Part shown: one piece after another, positions 23,285 to 31,120 of the stretch
Layout of the letters: every line of letters begins with the position of its first letter
Numbering within the stretch: position 1 is the stretch's first letter
From: JANNMJ01 sp031426455
GTDB lineage: Bacteria; Bacteroidota; Bacteroidia; Cytophagales; Hymenobacteraceae
Assembly (NCBI GenBank): GCA_031426455.1
Contig: JANPLI010000111.1
Coordinates: 13,303-77,302 of the forward strand
DNA: 64,000 nucleotides
Direction: 5' to 3'
Made by a program: the position numbers and the translations under genes
The notes under the pieces: generated by a model
What the model was told of the DNA's origin: nothing
Databases searched by the model: none
The model's input: only the letters and a program-made list of their open reading frames with translations

Positions 23285-25960
23285 CTAGAACGTCAGCCGA
23301 TACAGCGGAATCGGAAACAGCCCGAGCTGGTATTCGGTGGCGTACTTGCCGGTGTAAACGTTGAAGCGCTCCGAGAACACGTTCTGGCGGTCGGTCACGT
23401 TCTGCACGTCCAGCGCGATTTCGTGCGTCAGCCGGGCGCGGTTGAGCTTGTAGCCGATCCGCAGGTCGGCGCGGTAGTAGGCTGGTACCTGACGGGTGAA
23501 AGCCTTGTCTTGCTGATACTTCTCAATGCCTGCTGCCATCGACGCCGCTTCGTCGATGGGCGTGGTGTAGCGCCCACCGGAAGCCGTCAGCTTCAGGCCG
23601 ACACTCAGCACGTTGCGGCCGTTAGGGCCCATCGTCCACTCCTTGCCGGCCAGGGCATTGGTCACGTAGCGGCCGTTGAAGGCCGTGTTGCGCTCCACGC
23701 CGTCGGAGCCTTTGTACTTCGAGTCGAACACCGAGCCGGTGAGCAGGAAGTAGTAGCCGTCGCTGAAGGCGCGCTCCATGGTCAGTTCGACGCCCACGTT
23801 GCGGCCGGTGCCCTTGTTGACCAGCGAGTCGTTGTCGGGCAGGGTGAAATCGGCGCCCGCGTTGAGCATCGAGAACGACGATGACCCCGTCTCGACCGGT
23901 GCCCGGCGCAGCTGCTGATAGTAAGCTTCGGCCTTCACCCGCAGGTTGGCCGACAGTGCCCGCTCGTAGCCCAGGGCGTAGTGGATGGCCTTGGTCAGGC
24001 CCAGATTACGGTTGGTTTCGACGGTACGGCCATCGGCCAGCCGCGTCTGCACGTTGTAAATCTGCCAGCTCTGAATCTGCGAGTGCAGCCCCGCGCCCGC
24101 GCTCAGGGTCGAAGCTTCGTCGAGCTGCCATTTCAGCCCCGCGCGCGGCTCCACGGACACCTCGTTGTTGCCGCCGCTCAGCGTCAGGGCCGTGACGCCG
24201 GCCGTGGCGCTCAGGCGCTCCGAGAACCGGTGCTGCCACTGGGCATAGGCCTGCCCCACGGTGCGAGTACCCGTGGTGTTGAGGGCGCCGAAGCCGTTGG
24301 CAGCGCCCGGCAGCAGGCGCGCCCGCTCCAGATCGACGGTGTACACGTCGGCGATGATGCCGGCCACGGCATTGTCGCGGGCCGAAAACTTATGACTCAC
24401 CAGCGCGTGAACGCCCTGCCGGTTGACCTGAAACTGAACCCGGCCCTGCGGAACGGGCCGGCGGTCGATGCGTGATAACGAGTCCTGAGTGAAGCGCTGA
24501 TAGCTCTGGCTCGCGGTGAGCGTGACTTTGGCGAACGAGTTCAGCCCCAGGTAGTGCGTGTACGACGCTCCCGCCACGCCCATCCGGAAACGGGAGCGGG
24601 CATCGGTGTTCTGGTCGCCGTACAGGTTTTCGCTCTTGGTCGTGTCCACGTCAGAGCCGAGCAGGTTGATCTTACTCACTCCGCCCATTCCCCAGACCGT
24701 CCAGCGGCCGTTTTTGCGGGGCGCGTCGAACTTGAAGCTCAGGTCCTGATACTCCGGCACGGCCGAGCCAGTACCGAAGCTCAGGCCAATGGCCTTGAAG
24801 GCGCCGAGTGTCGAGTAGCGGTAATTGACCAGGTAGCTCGACCGGCCGTGGCCTGATGGAGTTGCGAGTTTCGAGTTGCGAGTTGCGAGTTGCGCGGACG
24901 GTGTTCTAAGGACTGAATCCAAACTCGAAACTCGAAACTCATCACTCGAAGCTTGCCGCACCGGCCCTTCGGCGCCCACCTCGAAGCCGTTGATGCCCAC
25001 CTGGCCCAGGTATTCCCGCTTCTGGTTATTACCGGCCCGAAGCTGCAGGTCGAACACCCCGGACAGCGCGTTGCCGTAAGTGGCGGGGAAAGCGGCCGTC
25101 AGGAAGTCGCTCTTGTCGAGCATATTATTGTTCAGGATGCTCACCGGCCCGCCCGTGGCGCCGAGGCCGCCGTAGTGGTTGGGGTTCGGAATCGCTACCC
25201 CTTCCAGGCGCCAGAGCAGCCCGGCGGGCGAGTTGCCGCGCACCACGATGTCGTTGCGCGAATCGTTGGAGCCGCCCACGCCGGCGAAGTTCTGGGCCAT
25301 CCGGGCGGGGTCGTTGCGGGCGCCGGCGAAGCGGTTCGTCGTTTCTACGTCGAAGGTGCGGGCCGAAATCAGGGCCATTTCGTTGTTGGGCTGGCGCTTG
25401 TCGCCGCCGCGTTTGGCCACCACTTCGGCCGTGGCCAGTTCGGTCAGACTTTCCTGCAGCTGGAGCGTCAGGATGGCTTCCTTGCCGGCCGTCACGATCA
25501 CGTTCGGCACCGTCACGTCGCGGTAGCCGATCATCGAGACGCGGATCGTCTGGCGCCCCAGCGGTACCCCGGCCAGGCGGAACGTGCCGTCCGGGCCGGT
25601 AGCGGTGCCGCCCCCTCCTACCCCACTGGCCGCATTGATCACGCGCACCGTGGCGCCCGGCAGCGGCAGCCCGCTCTGGGCGTCGGTGATGGTGCCACGC
25701 AGTGTTTGCGTCTGGCCGGTAGCGGCGGCGATTTCACCCGGCTTACTGTTAGCTGGCGCGTTTTGCGCCACGGAAACCCGTGGCGCTGTCGTTATGACAA
25801 GTAGCGGCAGCACCAACCCTGCCAGGCGCCGCGCCGGGCGACCAAACAGCAGCAGGCTCCACCAGCCCGGCCCCGGTTGGGCATTTGAAACGGGAGCATT
25901 AACAGAAACAGGCGCCACCAACGCGGGCGCCACGGCAACAAAAGGAAAGGACTTTTTCAT
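23285..25960 (-). CDS. TonB-dependent receptor with in-frame repeat insertion
   Basis: 891 residues. An unusually long N-terminal lead precedes a hydrophobic signal-like segment (LAGLVLPLLVITTAPRVSVA). Then a carboxypeptidase-regulatory-like domain (LRGTITDAQSGLPLPGATVR), a plug (NDIVVRGNSPAGLLWRLEGV), and a barrel ending in a terminal Phe (LFPIPLYRLTF). Residues about 335-368 (SSDEFRVSSLDS to NSKLATPSGH) are encoded by an inverted heptamer array between GAEGPVRQ and GRSSYLVNYRYS, which normally adjoin in this family. The frame stays open, so the protein may tolerate it in a loop. Substrate unknown. Confidence 0.9.
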   Translation of the reverse strand: MKKSFPFVAVAPALVAPVSVNAPVSNAQPGPGWWSLLLFGRPARRLAGLVLPLLVITTAPRVSVAQNAPANSKPGEIAAATGQTQTLRGTITDAQSGLPLPGATVRVINAASGVGGGGTATGPDGTFRLAGVPLGRQTIRVSMIGYRDVTVPNVIVTAGKEAILTLQLQESLTELATAEVVAKRGGDKRQPNNEMALISARTFDVETTNRFAGARNDPARMAQNFAGVGGSNDSRNDIVVRGNSPAGLLWRLEGVAIPNPNHYGGLGATGGPVSILNNNMLDKSDFLTAAFPATYGNALSGVFDLQLRAGNNQKREYLGQVGINGFEVGAEGPVRQASSDEFRVSSLDSVLRTPSAQLATRNSKLATPSGHGRSSYLVNYRYSTLGAFKAIGLSFGTGSAVPEYQDLSFKFDAPRKNGRWTVWGMGGVSKINLLGSDVDTTKSENLYGDQNTDARSRFRMGVAGASYTHYLGLNSFAKVTLTASQSYQRFTQDSLSRIDRRPVPQGRVQFQVNRQGVHALVSHKFSARDNAVAGIIADVYTVDLERARLLPGAANGFGALNTTGTRTVGQAYAQWQHRFSERLSATAGVTALTLSGGNNEVSVEPRAGLKWQLDEASTLSAGAGLHSQIQSWQIYNVQTRLADGRTVETNRNLGLTKAIHYALGYERALSANLRVKAEAYYQQLRRAPVETGSSSFSMLNAGADFTLPDNDSLVNKGTGRNVGVELTMERAFSDGYYFLLTGSVFDSKYKGSDGVERNTAFNGRYVTNALAGKEWTMGPNGRNVLSVGLKLTASGGRYTTPIDEAASMAAGIEKYQQDKAFTRQVPAYYRADLRIGYKLNRARLTHEIALDVQNVTDRQNVFSERFNVYTGKYATEYQLGLFPIPLYRLTF
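24859..24950. repeat. GAGTTGC heptamer element inside a coding sequence
   Basis: The left arm GAGTTGC/GAGTTTC repeats five times (24859-24894). A 26-base spacer follows, then inverted AAACTCG units (about 24921-24950). It has the same architecture as the intergenic arrays but lies within the TonB-dependent receptor gene without breaking the frame. Confidence 0.85.
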
Positions 25961-26192
25961 CGGGCCAACCAGGGGAAAACGGTTCTGAGGATCGTTTGAC
26001 GCCTCAAAACTGGCCCTTGCGGGGACCCTTTACCAGCAAAATCGCGGTGAACCGACGGATATCGGCGGGTGAACCGGCGGGGGGTTGGGGTGAGGTGTGG
26101 GGGGGGGGGTGGTGGGTTTTCATGGTTTGTGCCTCCCCGCCAGGAAGCCGTTATCGGGCGCCGGCTTAGCGGCCCGTACCTTCGCCGTCGGA

Positions 26193-26405
26193 CTTTTCGC
26201 TAACGGCATCCGCCGCGAACGCCCCGCTGCCGCGATGCCCGCCGCCTTCGCGCGCTACTCGTTGTGCATCGAGAGCGGCTTGCGTCCGCTGCCCCCGCGC
26301 GAAATTTCTGCTTTTGACGAGGAGAACCCCATCCCCCTGACCAACCAGCGCGAGCGGGTGCTGCGGGGCCGGGAGCTGAACGGCGAGCGGGATTTTGAGT
26401 TTTGA
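26193..26405 (+). pseudogene. Gene remnant, copy A of a duplicated family
   Basis: A 70-residue open stretch (FANGIRRERPAAAMPAAFAR, ESGLRPLPPREISAFDEENP) matches the remnant at 26880-27074 (ANEIRREHLRAAMPDAFARY, EENPIPL). It ends LNGERDFEF then TGA. No good start is seen, and the sequence upstream is a G-rich low-complexity stretch. I do not recognise the family. The 25961-26192 spacer upstream contains nothing else I can support. Confidence 0.5.
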
Positions 26406-26879
26406 GAATACGAGGCTCTGCTATTCTCGCTGCGCAGACCGCAGGAGGAGTTGGCTAACTTTACCGCCTGCGCCTGTATCACCTCTCACAACCGCTGGTT
26501 TCCAGACCGCCTCGTTACCTAAACCTTCACCTTTGAAGGTGATTCGAAGGTGGTGTGCTTCAGGGCTTTTTTCCAATTAGAGCAGATTTTGGGTCGGTGT
26601 ACGGTGGCGTTGGCAGGCGCGTCCCACGCCTGTCGCTTGGCCGTACGCTCAACAGGCGTAGGACACGCCCGCTAACACGTACACGGACCCGAAAACCGCG
26701 CTAAGAGGCAGACAGCAAGCAGCCGCTCGGCGAGGTAACACTGATATAAGAAACAGACGTAAGCCACCCCAAATACTGCGGATGATCGCCATTGCCGACT
26801 TTTTGCGCCGCCACGAAGGATATGGCTAGCATACTGCTGGCCGAGGAGGGCGGTTACCTGCCCCTCACCGAAGCCTAAA
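26406..26879. other. 474-bp non-coding patch between two gene remnants
   Basis: No intact gene. Short peptides in different frames (MIAIADFLRRHEGYG then a stop; ASILLAEEGGYLPLTEA then a stop) lead into remnant B, consistent with a frameshifted upstream part of the same gene. It also holds an imperfect inverted repeat at 26616-26670. Confidence 0.45.
26616..26670. repeat. Imperfect inverted repeat
   Basis: The arms GGCGCGTCCCACGCCTGT (26616-26633) and ACAGGCGTAGGACACGCCC (26652-26670) pair with a few mismatches around an 18-base loop. It may be a REP-like dispersed palindrome or a terminator. Confidence 0.5.
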
Positions 26880-27074
26880 CCCGACTGGCGTCCCGCCCTG
26901 ATTGCGCTGGCCAACGAAATCCGCCGGGAACACCTGCGGGCCGCGATGCCCGACGCCTTCGCCCGCTACTCGCTGTACCTGGCGAGCGGCATCGGCCCGC
27001 CCCAGCCCGACGAGCACTGCCTCGAATACGAGGAAAACCCGATTCCCCTCATTCACCACCTTCGCCAAATTTGA
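26880..27074 (+). pseudogene. Gene remnant, copy B of a duplicated family
   Basis: 64 codons reading PDWRPALIALANEIRREHLR, then AAMPDAFARYSLYLASGIGP and YEENPIPLIHHLRQI before TGA. It resembles copy A closely up to ENPIPL and then diverges, exactly where the sequence of the convergent gene ending at 27049 begins. This suggests truncation by insertion of the 27-29 kb segment. No start codon is in frame at the expected place. Family unknown. Confidence 0.5.
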
Positions 27075-28806
27075 GAAGATCGCCGATTTTGTCGAGGTTG
27101 AATTTCTTGATGGCGAAAACGGTGAAACCCAAGTTTTTACTGGGCAGATCAGGCACATTACGGGTGTCAAAGCCGACGGAAAAACCGTGGTTGACTTCGG
27201 TGAGGCAGGCGTAAAGATTGTAGTAATAAGTTCGCTCGTAGCGGCCGCCGAGGGAAATGTTGGCTAGGCCAGCACCAGGAATAGCCTTAAATTCAAGGCT
27301 ATTATCACCAAATTTCGCCTGGTAAAAAAAAGGGAAATCAATGCCAACGAAGAGGTCTGTAAAGGCATAACGGCCGCTGGGTAGCACGGGGGCGGTGTTG
27401 AAATTGCGGAGAGGAATGTAAATGGAATCCTGCGCTAAGTCGGCCTGCTCGTACGCTACTGTCACTTCCCGGCGCACCCATTCCAGGTGAGCATTAATAT
27501 TCCCGGTGGCCCGAAATTTAGAAGTACTCCGATAGAGGGCATTCCAGCCATAGGAGAGTACTGCGCCGGTGCTGCGGACGGTAGGGTCTTTGGGAGTGGC
27601 GCGCTTGAAGGTGCGGGCGACTCGAAGCGAATCACCGCGAACAGGCCCGATCTGGGTATAAGTCGGAAAGATGAGGGTAGCACCGAGGAACCGGGCTAGC
27701 GCCGCTCCCTCGATGCTGGTGGTACCCTGCTCCTGAAAGGCGCGGATGTAGCCACCAGCGCGGAAATCATCGTTGATACGGGGCTGGAACGCCATGAGAT
27801 CCAAGTAGATATTGGAGCCAGTGGTAGACTTGTCGATCACGTTTAGGTTAGAGCCTAACCCAATGGACAGAATATTGAACGGCAGTTCGGTTGACTGCTC
27901 TTTGATGATGAGCTGGAAATCTTTACCGGGCGTGAAGGCGCAGTTGCAGGCAGCGGCGTTGAGCGAACCGTTGCGGAGCTCGAGGTGCAGGTCCAAGAAT
28001 TCGCGTACGTCAGTGACTTTATCCGGTAAGACTTCCAATACAAGCTCGGTGATAGTGGGTTGGCCGGAGACGAAAGTAATGACCGGCTTGGAAACCCAAC
28101 GATAGTCGATATTAACGGTGGCAGTGCTAGTGGATAACATTTCTACATCAACTGTGGGAGTGGCGCCAGCACTGGCGACACTGCCGGTGGTTGATACCTT
28201 AATTCGGTAGAGCGCAGAATTGCTGGCAGGCTCCGTCACGCTGTCGCGCTCAACCGCAAATTCGGCCTTCAAGGCCACCGGAGATGTGGGCGGCGACGGG
28301 GAAGTCGGTGGAGCAGTGATAATGAGCTGAAAATCCTTACCGGCGGTGAAGGCGCAGTTGCAGGCAGTGGCTTTGAGCGAGCCGTTGCGGAGCTCGAGGC
28401 GCAGGTTCAGGAATTCGCGCGCGTCGATGACCTTATCAGATAAAACTTCCAGTACCAACTCCCTGGTGCTGGGCTGCCCCGCCACGAAGGTGATGGCAGG
28501 CTTCGCTACCCAGCGGTAATCAATATCAGCCGTTGCGCTGCTAGTGGGCAATACCTGAACATCCACGATGGGGGTAGGAGTTACTTTTGCGCCTACAACG
28601 CCGGTGCTTGTCACCTTAATTCGATAAAGCGTAGAATTGCTGGAAGGCTCCATCACACTGTCGCGCTCGACCGCAAATTCGGCTTTCAAGACTACCGGAA
28701 GCGTGGGGGCGGGTGCCGGAGCGGGTGGCAGGGCGAGAGTGTAGGCAGTTAGCCGCTGTGGAAAAAGTAGTGAGACCAAGACGAAGAATATGCTAAAGCA
28801 GCGCAT
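27049..28806 (-). CDS. Secreted protein with two Calx-beta-like repeats and a barrel-like C-terminus
   Basis: 585 residues from the ATG at 28806 (a GTG one codon earlier is possible). Signal peptide RCFSIFFVLVSLLFPQRLTA. Two tandem copies of about 115 residues (about 40-160 and 170-290) share KAEFAVERDSV, DIDYRWVAKPAITFV and NCAFTAGKDFQLII, with Calx-beta-like spacing. The remaining 290 residues look like outer membrane beta strands (GGYIRAFQEQGTTSIEGAAL, GGRYERTYYYNLYACL). Base composition is lower in GC than its neighbours. Its 3' end overlaps remnant B by 26 bases. Likely an acquired surface protein of unknown function. Confidence 0.75.
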   Translation of the reverse strand: MRCFSIFFVLVSLLFPQRLTAYTLALPPAPAPAPTLPVVLKAEFAVERDSVMEPSSNSTLYRIKVTSTGVVGAKVTPTPIVDVQVLPTSSATADIDYRWVAKPAITFVAGQPSTRELVLEVLSDKVIDAREFLNLRLELRNGSLKATACNCAFTAGKDFQLIITAPPTSPSPPTSPVALKAEFAVERDSVTEPASNSALYRIKVSTTGSVASAGATPTVDVEMLSTSTATVNIDYRWVSKPVITFVSGQPTITELVLEVLPDKVTDVREFLDLHLELRNGSLNAAACNCAFTPGKDFQLIIKEQSTELPFNILSIGLGSNLNVIDKSTTGSNIYLDLMAFQPRINDDFRAGGYIRAFQEQGTTSIEGAALARFLGATLIFPTYTQIGPVRGDSLRVARTFKRATPKDPTVRSTGAVLSYGWNALYRSTSKFRATGNINAHLEWVRREVTVAYEQADLAQDSIYIPLRNFNTAPVLPSGRYAFTDLFVGIDFPFFYQAKFGDNSLEFKAIPGAGLANISLGGRYERTYYYNLYACLTEVNHGFSVGFDTRNVPDLPSKNLGFTVFAIKKFNLDKIGDLLKFGEGGE

Positions 28807-29068
28807 CACGTTGAGTTATGAGTTAGGGTGTTGCAGAAATGGGTAGAAAAGTCACTGTCAATAGATGCGTCGGCTTACTATCTTGTCACGCACGTAATGC
28901 ACCGCGTAGGCAGCGGCGATCGTGCAACTGATCCCGGCAGACTGATTATCAGCAATTTGAGATGAAATCTTGAGTGAATTTTCGAGAAGATGGGACGCTT
29001 CAAGAAGTTGCCGGGGTAGCACTAGGGGTACTCGCCCCCGCCCTTTTCACCATCCGCTTCGCCTACCG

Positions 29069-29100
29069 TACCGCGCGCGTAACGCGCGTTACGCGCGGTA
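29069..29100. repeat. Near-palindrome rich in GCGC
   Basis: TACCGCGCGCGTAAC (29069-29083) faces GTTACGCGCGGTA (29088-29100); the left arm has two extra bases. It lies just beyond the stop of the small frame at 29089 and could serve as a terminator. The 28807-29068 spacer has no other supported feature. Confidence 0.5.
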
Positions 29101-29367
29101 GGCGGGGTCATCGACCTGACAGGCCTCCCGCAACGCTTTGTAAGCATCCAAATGCGTGTCTTCGAGCAGCTCCAACCCCGCGCGGAAGTCGTTTTTCAGG
29201 TAGCGGTTGAGCGCGCTGAGGGCGGCGCCGGCCGTGGCGCCTTTGATCTTCTGGTCGTCGATGGCGAGCTGGGGCTTGCTGAAGGCGGCGGCGTAGAAGG
29301 TGGTTGGTGGATGATGAGGGACATTGCTTTGCCGTCGGTCGGTAAGCGCCTTGCCGACCGACGGCAA
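29089..29367 (-). CDS. Small hypothetical frame, possible gene remnant
   Basis: 92 codons opening with TTG inside a hairpin. The C-terminal 65 residues look like real protein (KPQLAIDDQKIKGATAGAAL, ELLEDTHLDAYKALREACQV), with amphipathic helices, but the N-terminal part (SVGKALTDRRQSNVPHHPP) is encoded by hairpin sequence and looks artificial. It may be the 3' end of a truncated gene. Family not recognised. Confidence 0.35.
   Translation of the reverse strand: MPSVGKALTDRRQSNVPHHPPTTFYAAAFSKPQLAIDDQKIKGATAGAALSALNRYLKNDFRAGLELLEDTHLDAYKALREACQVDDPAYRA
29329..29367 (-). terminator. 14-bp perfect hairpin after the HU-like gene
   Basis: TTGCCGTCGGTCGG (29329-29342) and its exact complement (29354-29367) flank an 11-base loop, 15 bases past the stop of the minus-strand gene at 29382. 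There is no T-tract, so it may end or stabilise the transcript rather than act as a classic terminator. Confidence 0.55.
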
Positions 29368-29381
29368 GGCGCTTGCTGCCG

Positions 29382-30080
29382 TCAGGCTATGGTGACCGGG
29401 ATCGCTAGTTGCGCCGTGCGCAGGCTTTGCCCACCTTTGTAGGTGTTGCGCACCTCCAACCGGTAGGCGCCCCGCGCCAGCCCTTCGGGCACGGTGAAGA
29501 GCAGTTCGGCGGGCAGGTTGTCGTGGAGGTCAGCGACGCGGGTGGCCGTGCCGTTGGCGGCCACCAGAAAGACGCCCTGCTGCGGGTCGGCCATATCGAC
29601 TTTGAGCTGGCTGCCCATCACGCGGGCTGCGCCCCCGCCGGTGAGGGTGCCATTGGTGGTCTTGGTCTTGAAGTCGCGCACCTGGTCGAGTACCGGGCCG
29701 GTGATGGTGGCGCGCACCTGCTCAAACTTCAGGTCGACCTCGGCATTCCGCAGGCGGGTGTTGGGCGTCACCTTGATGCGGCCGTGATGACGGGCGGGGT
29801 CGAAGGTGTCCTGGCCGTTATTGAAAACACCTTCGATGGAAATAGACACGCTGAACAGATCCAGCACGATCCGATTGCCCAGCAGCAACTGCTTGATGAT
29901 CTCCTCGCTGAACTCCTCCCAGAAAGCCAGCATCTCGGCTTTGGTGACGGTGGAGCCCGACCGGGTGATCGCGGCAGCGAGTTCCTCGACGCCAATGGAG
30001 GCGCCGTGTTCTACCTGCGCCCGCATATCGTTCGGGTCCGGGGTGAGCTTATTTTCGACCAGGGAATAGCGGATAGCCAT
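29382..30080 (-). CDS. HU-like DNA-binding protein with C-terminal Ig-like domain
   Basis: 232 residues from the ATG at 30080 (MAIRYSLVENKLTPDPNDMR). The first 120 residues resemble the Bvu_2165-type HU/IHF-like domain common in Bacteroidota (GVEELAAAITRSGSTVTKAE, RIVLDLFSVSISIEG). The C-terminal 90 residues form a beta domain like DUF4469 (FLVAANGTATRVADLHDNLP, GAYRLEVRNTYKGG). Probably nucleoid-associated or of phage or mobile origin; function unproven. It sits alone between a hairpin and the LuxR-type gene. Confidence 0.82.
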   Translation of the reverse strand: MAIRYSLVENKLTPDPNDMRAQVEHGASIGVEELAAAITRSGSTVTKAEMLAFWEEFSEEIIKQLLLGNRIVLDLFSVSISIEGVFNNGQDTFDPARHHGRIKVTPNTRLRNAEVDLKFEQVRATITGPVLDQVRDFKTKTTNGTLTGGGAARVMGSQLKVDMADPQQGVFLVAANGTATRVADLHDNLPAELLFTVPEGLARGAYRLEVRNTYKGGQSLRTAQLAIPVTIA

Positions 30081-30120
30081 TGGCGTAAAAAAGGGTAAAA
30101 GCAGTAGCGATTGAACGCGA

Positions 30121-30128
30121 CAAAGGTC
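30121..30128 (-). promoter_or_regulatory. Predicted -7 box for the HU-like gene
   Basis: Minus-strand GACCTTTG (seven of eight to TAnnTTTG), about 40 bases before the start at 30080. No -33 element was recognised. Confidence 0.4.
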
Positions 30129-30215
30129 TGCCCCCACCCTACCCCGGCGCCACCGTGTTTTTACGTGTTTTTAAGACCAACCCCGTGCAGAAGTGACTTT
30201 TTTCGGCTTTCGCCG

Positions 30216-30887
30216 TCAGACCACCTGTAGCCAGCCCTGGCGCACGGCCCGGAAAATCAGCCCCACCATCGAGCGGGCGCCGGTCTTTTCGAGTAGAATC
30301 CGGCGGTGCCCTTCTACGGTGCGCACACTGATGCCGAGTTGGGCGGCGATTTCCTGGTTCGAGTAGTCAGTGGCGGCGAGCCGCAGCACCTCCAGTTCGC
30401 GCGGACTGAGGAGCGTGATCGGCTCGGCTTCCGGGCGCCGCCGGGCGTAGGGCCGCAGCGGCTCCGACGACCGCCGTACGGGACTGGAGGGCGCGTCGGC
30501 GGTGCCCCCCAATAACCGACTGACTGCCGCCACGACATCCGCCGGGGTGGCCCGCCGCGCGAGCAGCACGCCCCCGCCCATCTCGACCAGCAACCGCCCC
30601 ACGCCGAAGGGGAGCCGCTGGCCGCCCAGCACCAGCACCCGCTGGCCGGGGCACTGGGTGCGCAATTGCCCCAGCAGGGTGTCGAGTTGCGGCCCGACGA
30701 GGGCGGCATCCAGAATCAGTAGCGCGTGGCGTTGGTGCGCCAGCCGGGGCAGGGCCGCGTCGGGGTCGGCGATGACGCTGACCGGCCGGTCCGGCAGGTG
30801 GTCAGCGAGGGTGCGCAGCAAACCCGCGCGTTGCAGCGTGGGCGGGCCAACGACCAGCAAGGGGGAGGCAACAGAGGCGGGCGCCAT
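30216..30887 (-). CDS. LuxR-family regulator with degenerate receiver
   Basis: 223 residues. The C-terminal LuxR helix-turn-helix (about 158-220; LLSPRELEVLRLAATDYSNQ, GISVRTVEGHRRILLEKTGA) is complete. The N-terminal 120 residues look like a receiver but the acidic pair is missing (LLVVGPPTLQRAGL where family members have VDDH). An aspartate in ALLILDAAL is in the phospho-acceptor position. It may be regulated without phosphorylation. No kinase is adjacent. Confidence 0.85.
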   Translation of the reverse strand: MAPASVASPLLVVGPPTLQRAGLLRTLADHLPDRPVSVIADPDAALPRLAHQRHALLILDAALVGPQLDTLLGQLRTQCPGQRVLVLGGQRLPFGVGRLLVEMGGGVLLARRATPADVVAAVSRLLGGTADAPSSPVRRSSEPLRPYARRRPEAEPITLLSPRELEVLRLAATDYSNQEIAAQLGISVRTVEGHRRILLEKTGARSMVGLIFRAVRQGWLQVV

Positions 30888-31108
30888 AGGGGCGGGCGGG
30901 GACTAAGATGTTTTCCATTTTTGCGGTCGAAGTCGCCCCCCGACGCGGGGGCGCTTGTTCGGATCCTGGTCCGCCGCGCGGGCGTCAGCAAGCCGATATG
31001 AGGTAAAGAGCGCCCAAATATGGGGCTTGGCCGAATGATGTGCAAATCGGGCCACCGCCGGGCCGCCGGCTGGCTCCCGGGGGCCGCACCGGACATACGC
31101 CCTTCCCC

Positions 31109-31116
31109 CATCTTTG
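31109..31116 (+). promoter_or_regulatory. -7-like box directly before sbtA-type gene
   Basis: CATCTTTG matches TAnnTTTG at six positions and ends four bases before the ATG at 31121, as at 4260-4267. A very short or absent leader is implied if it is used. Confidence 0.35.
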
Positions 31117-31120
31117 CCGG

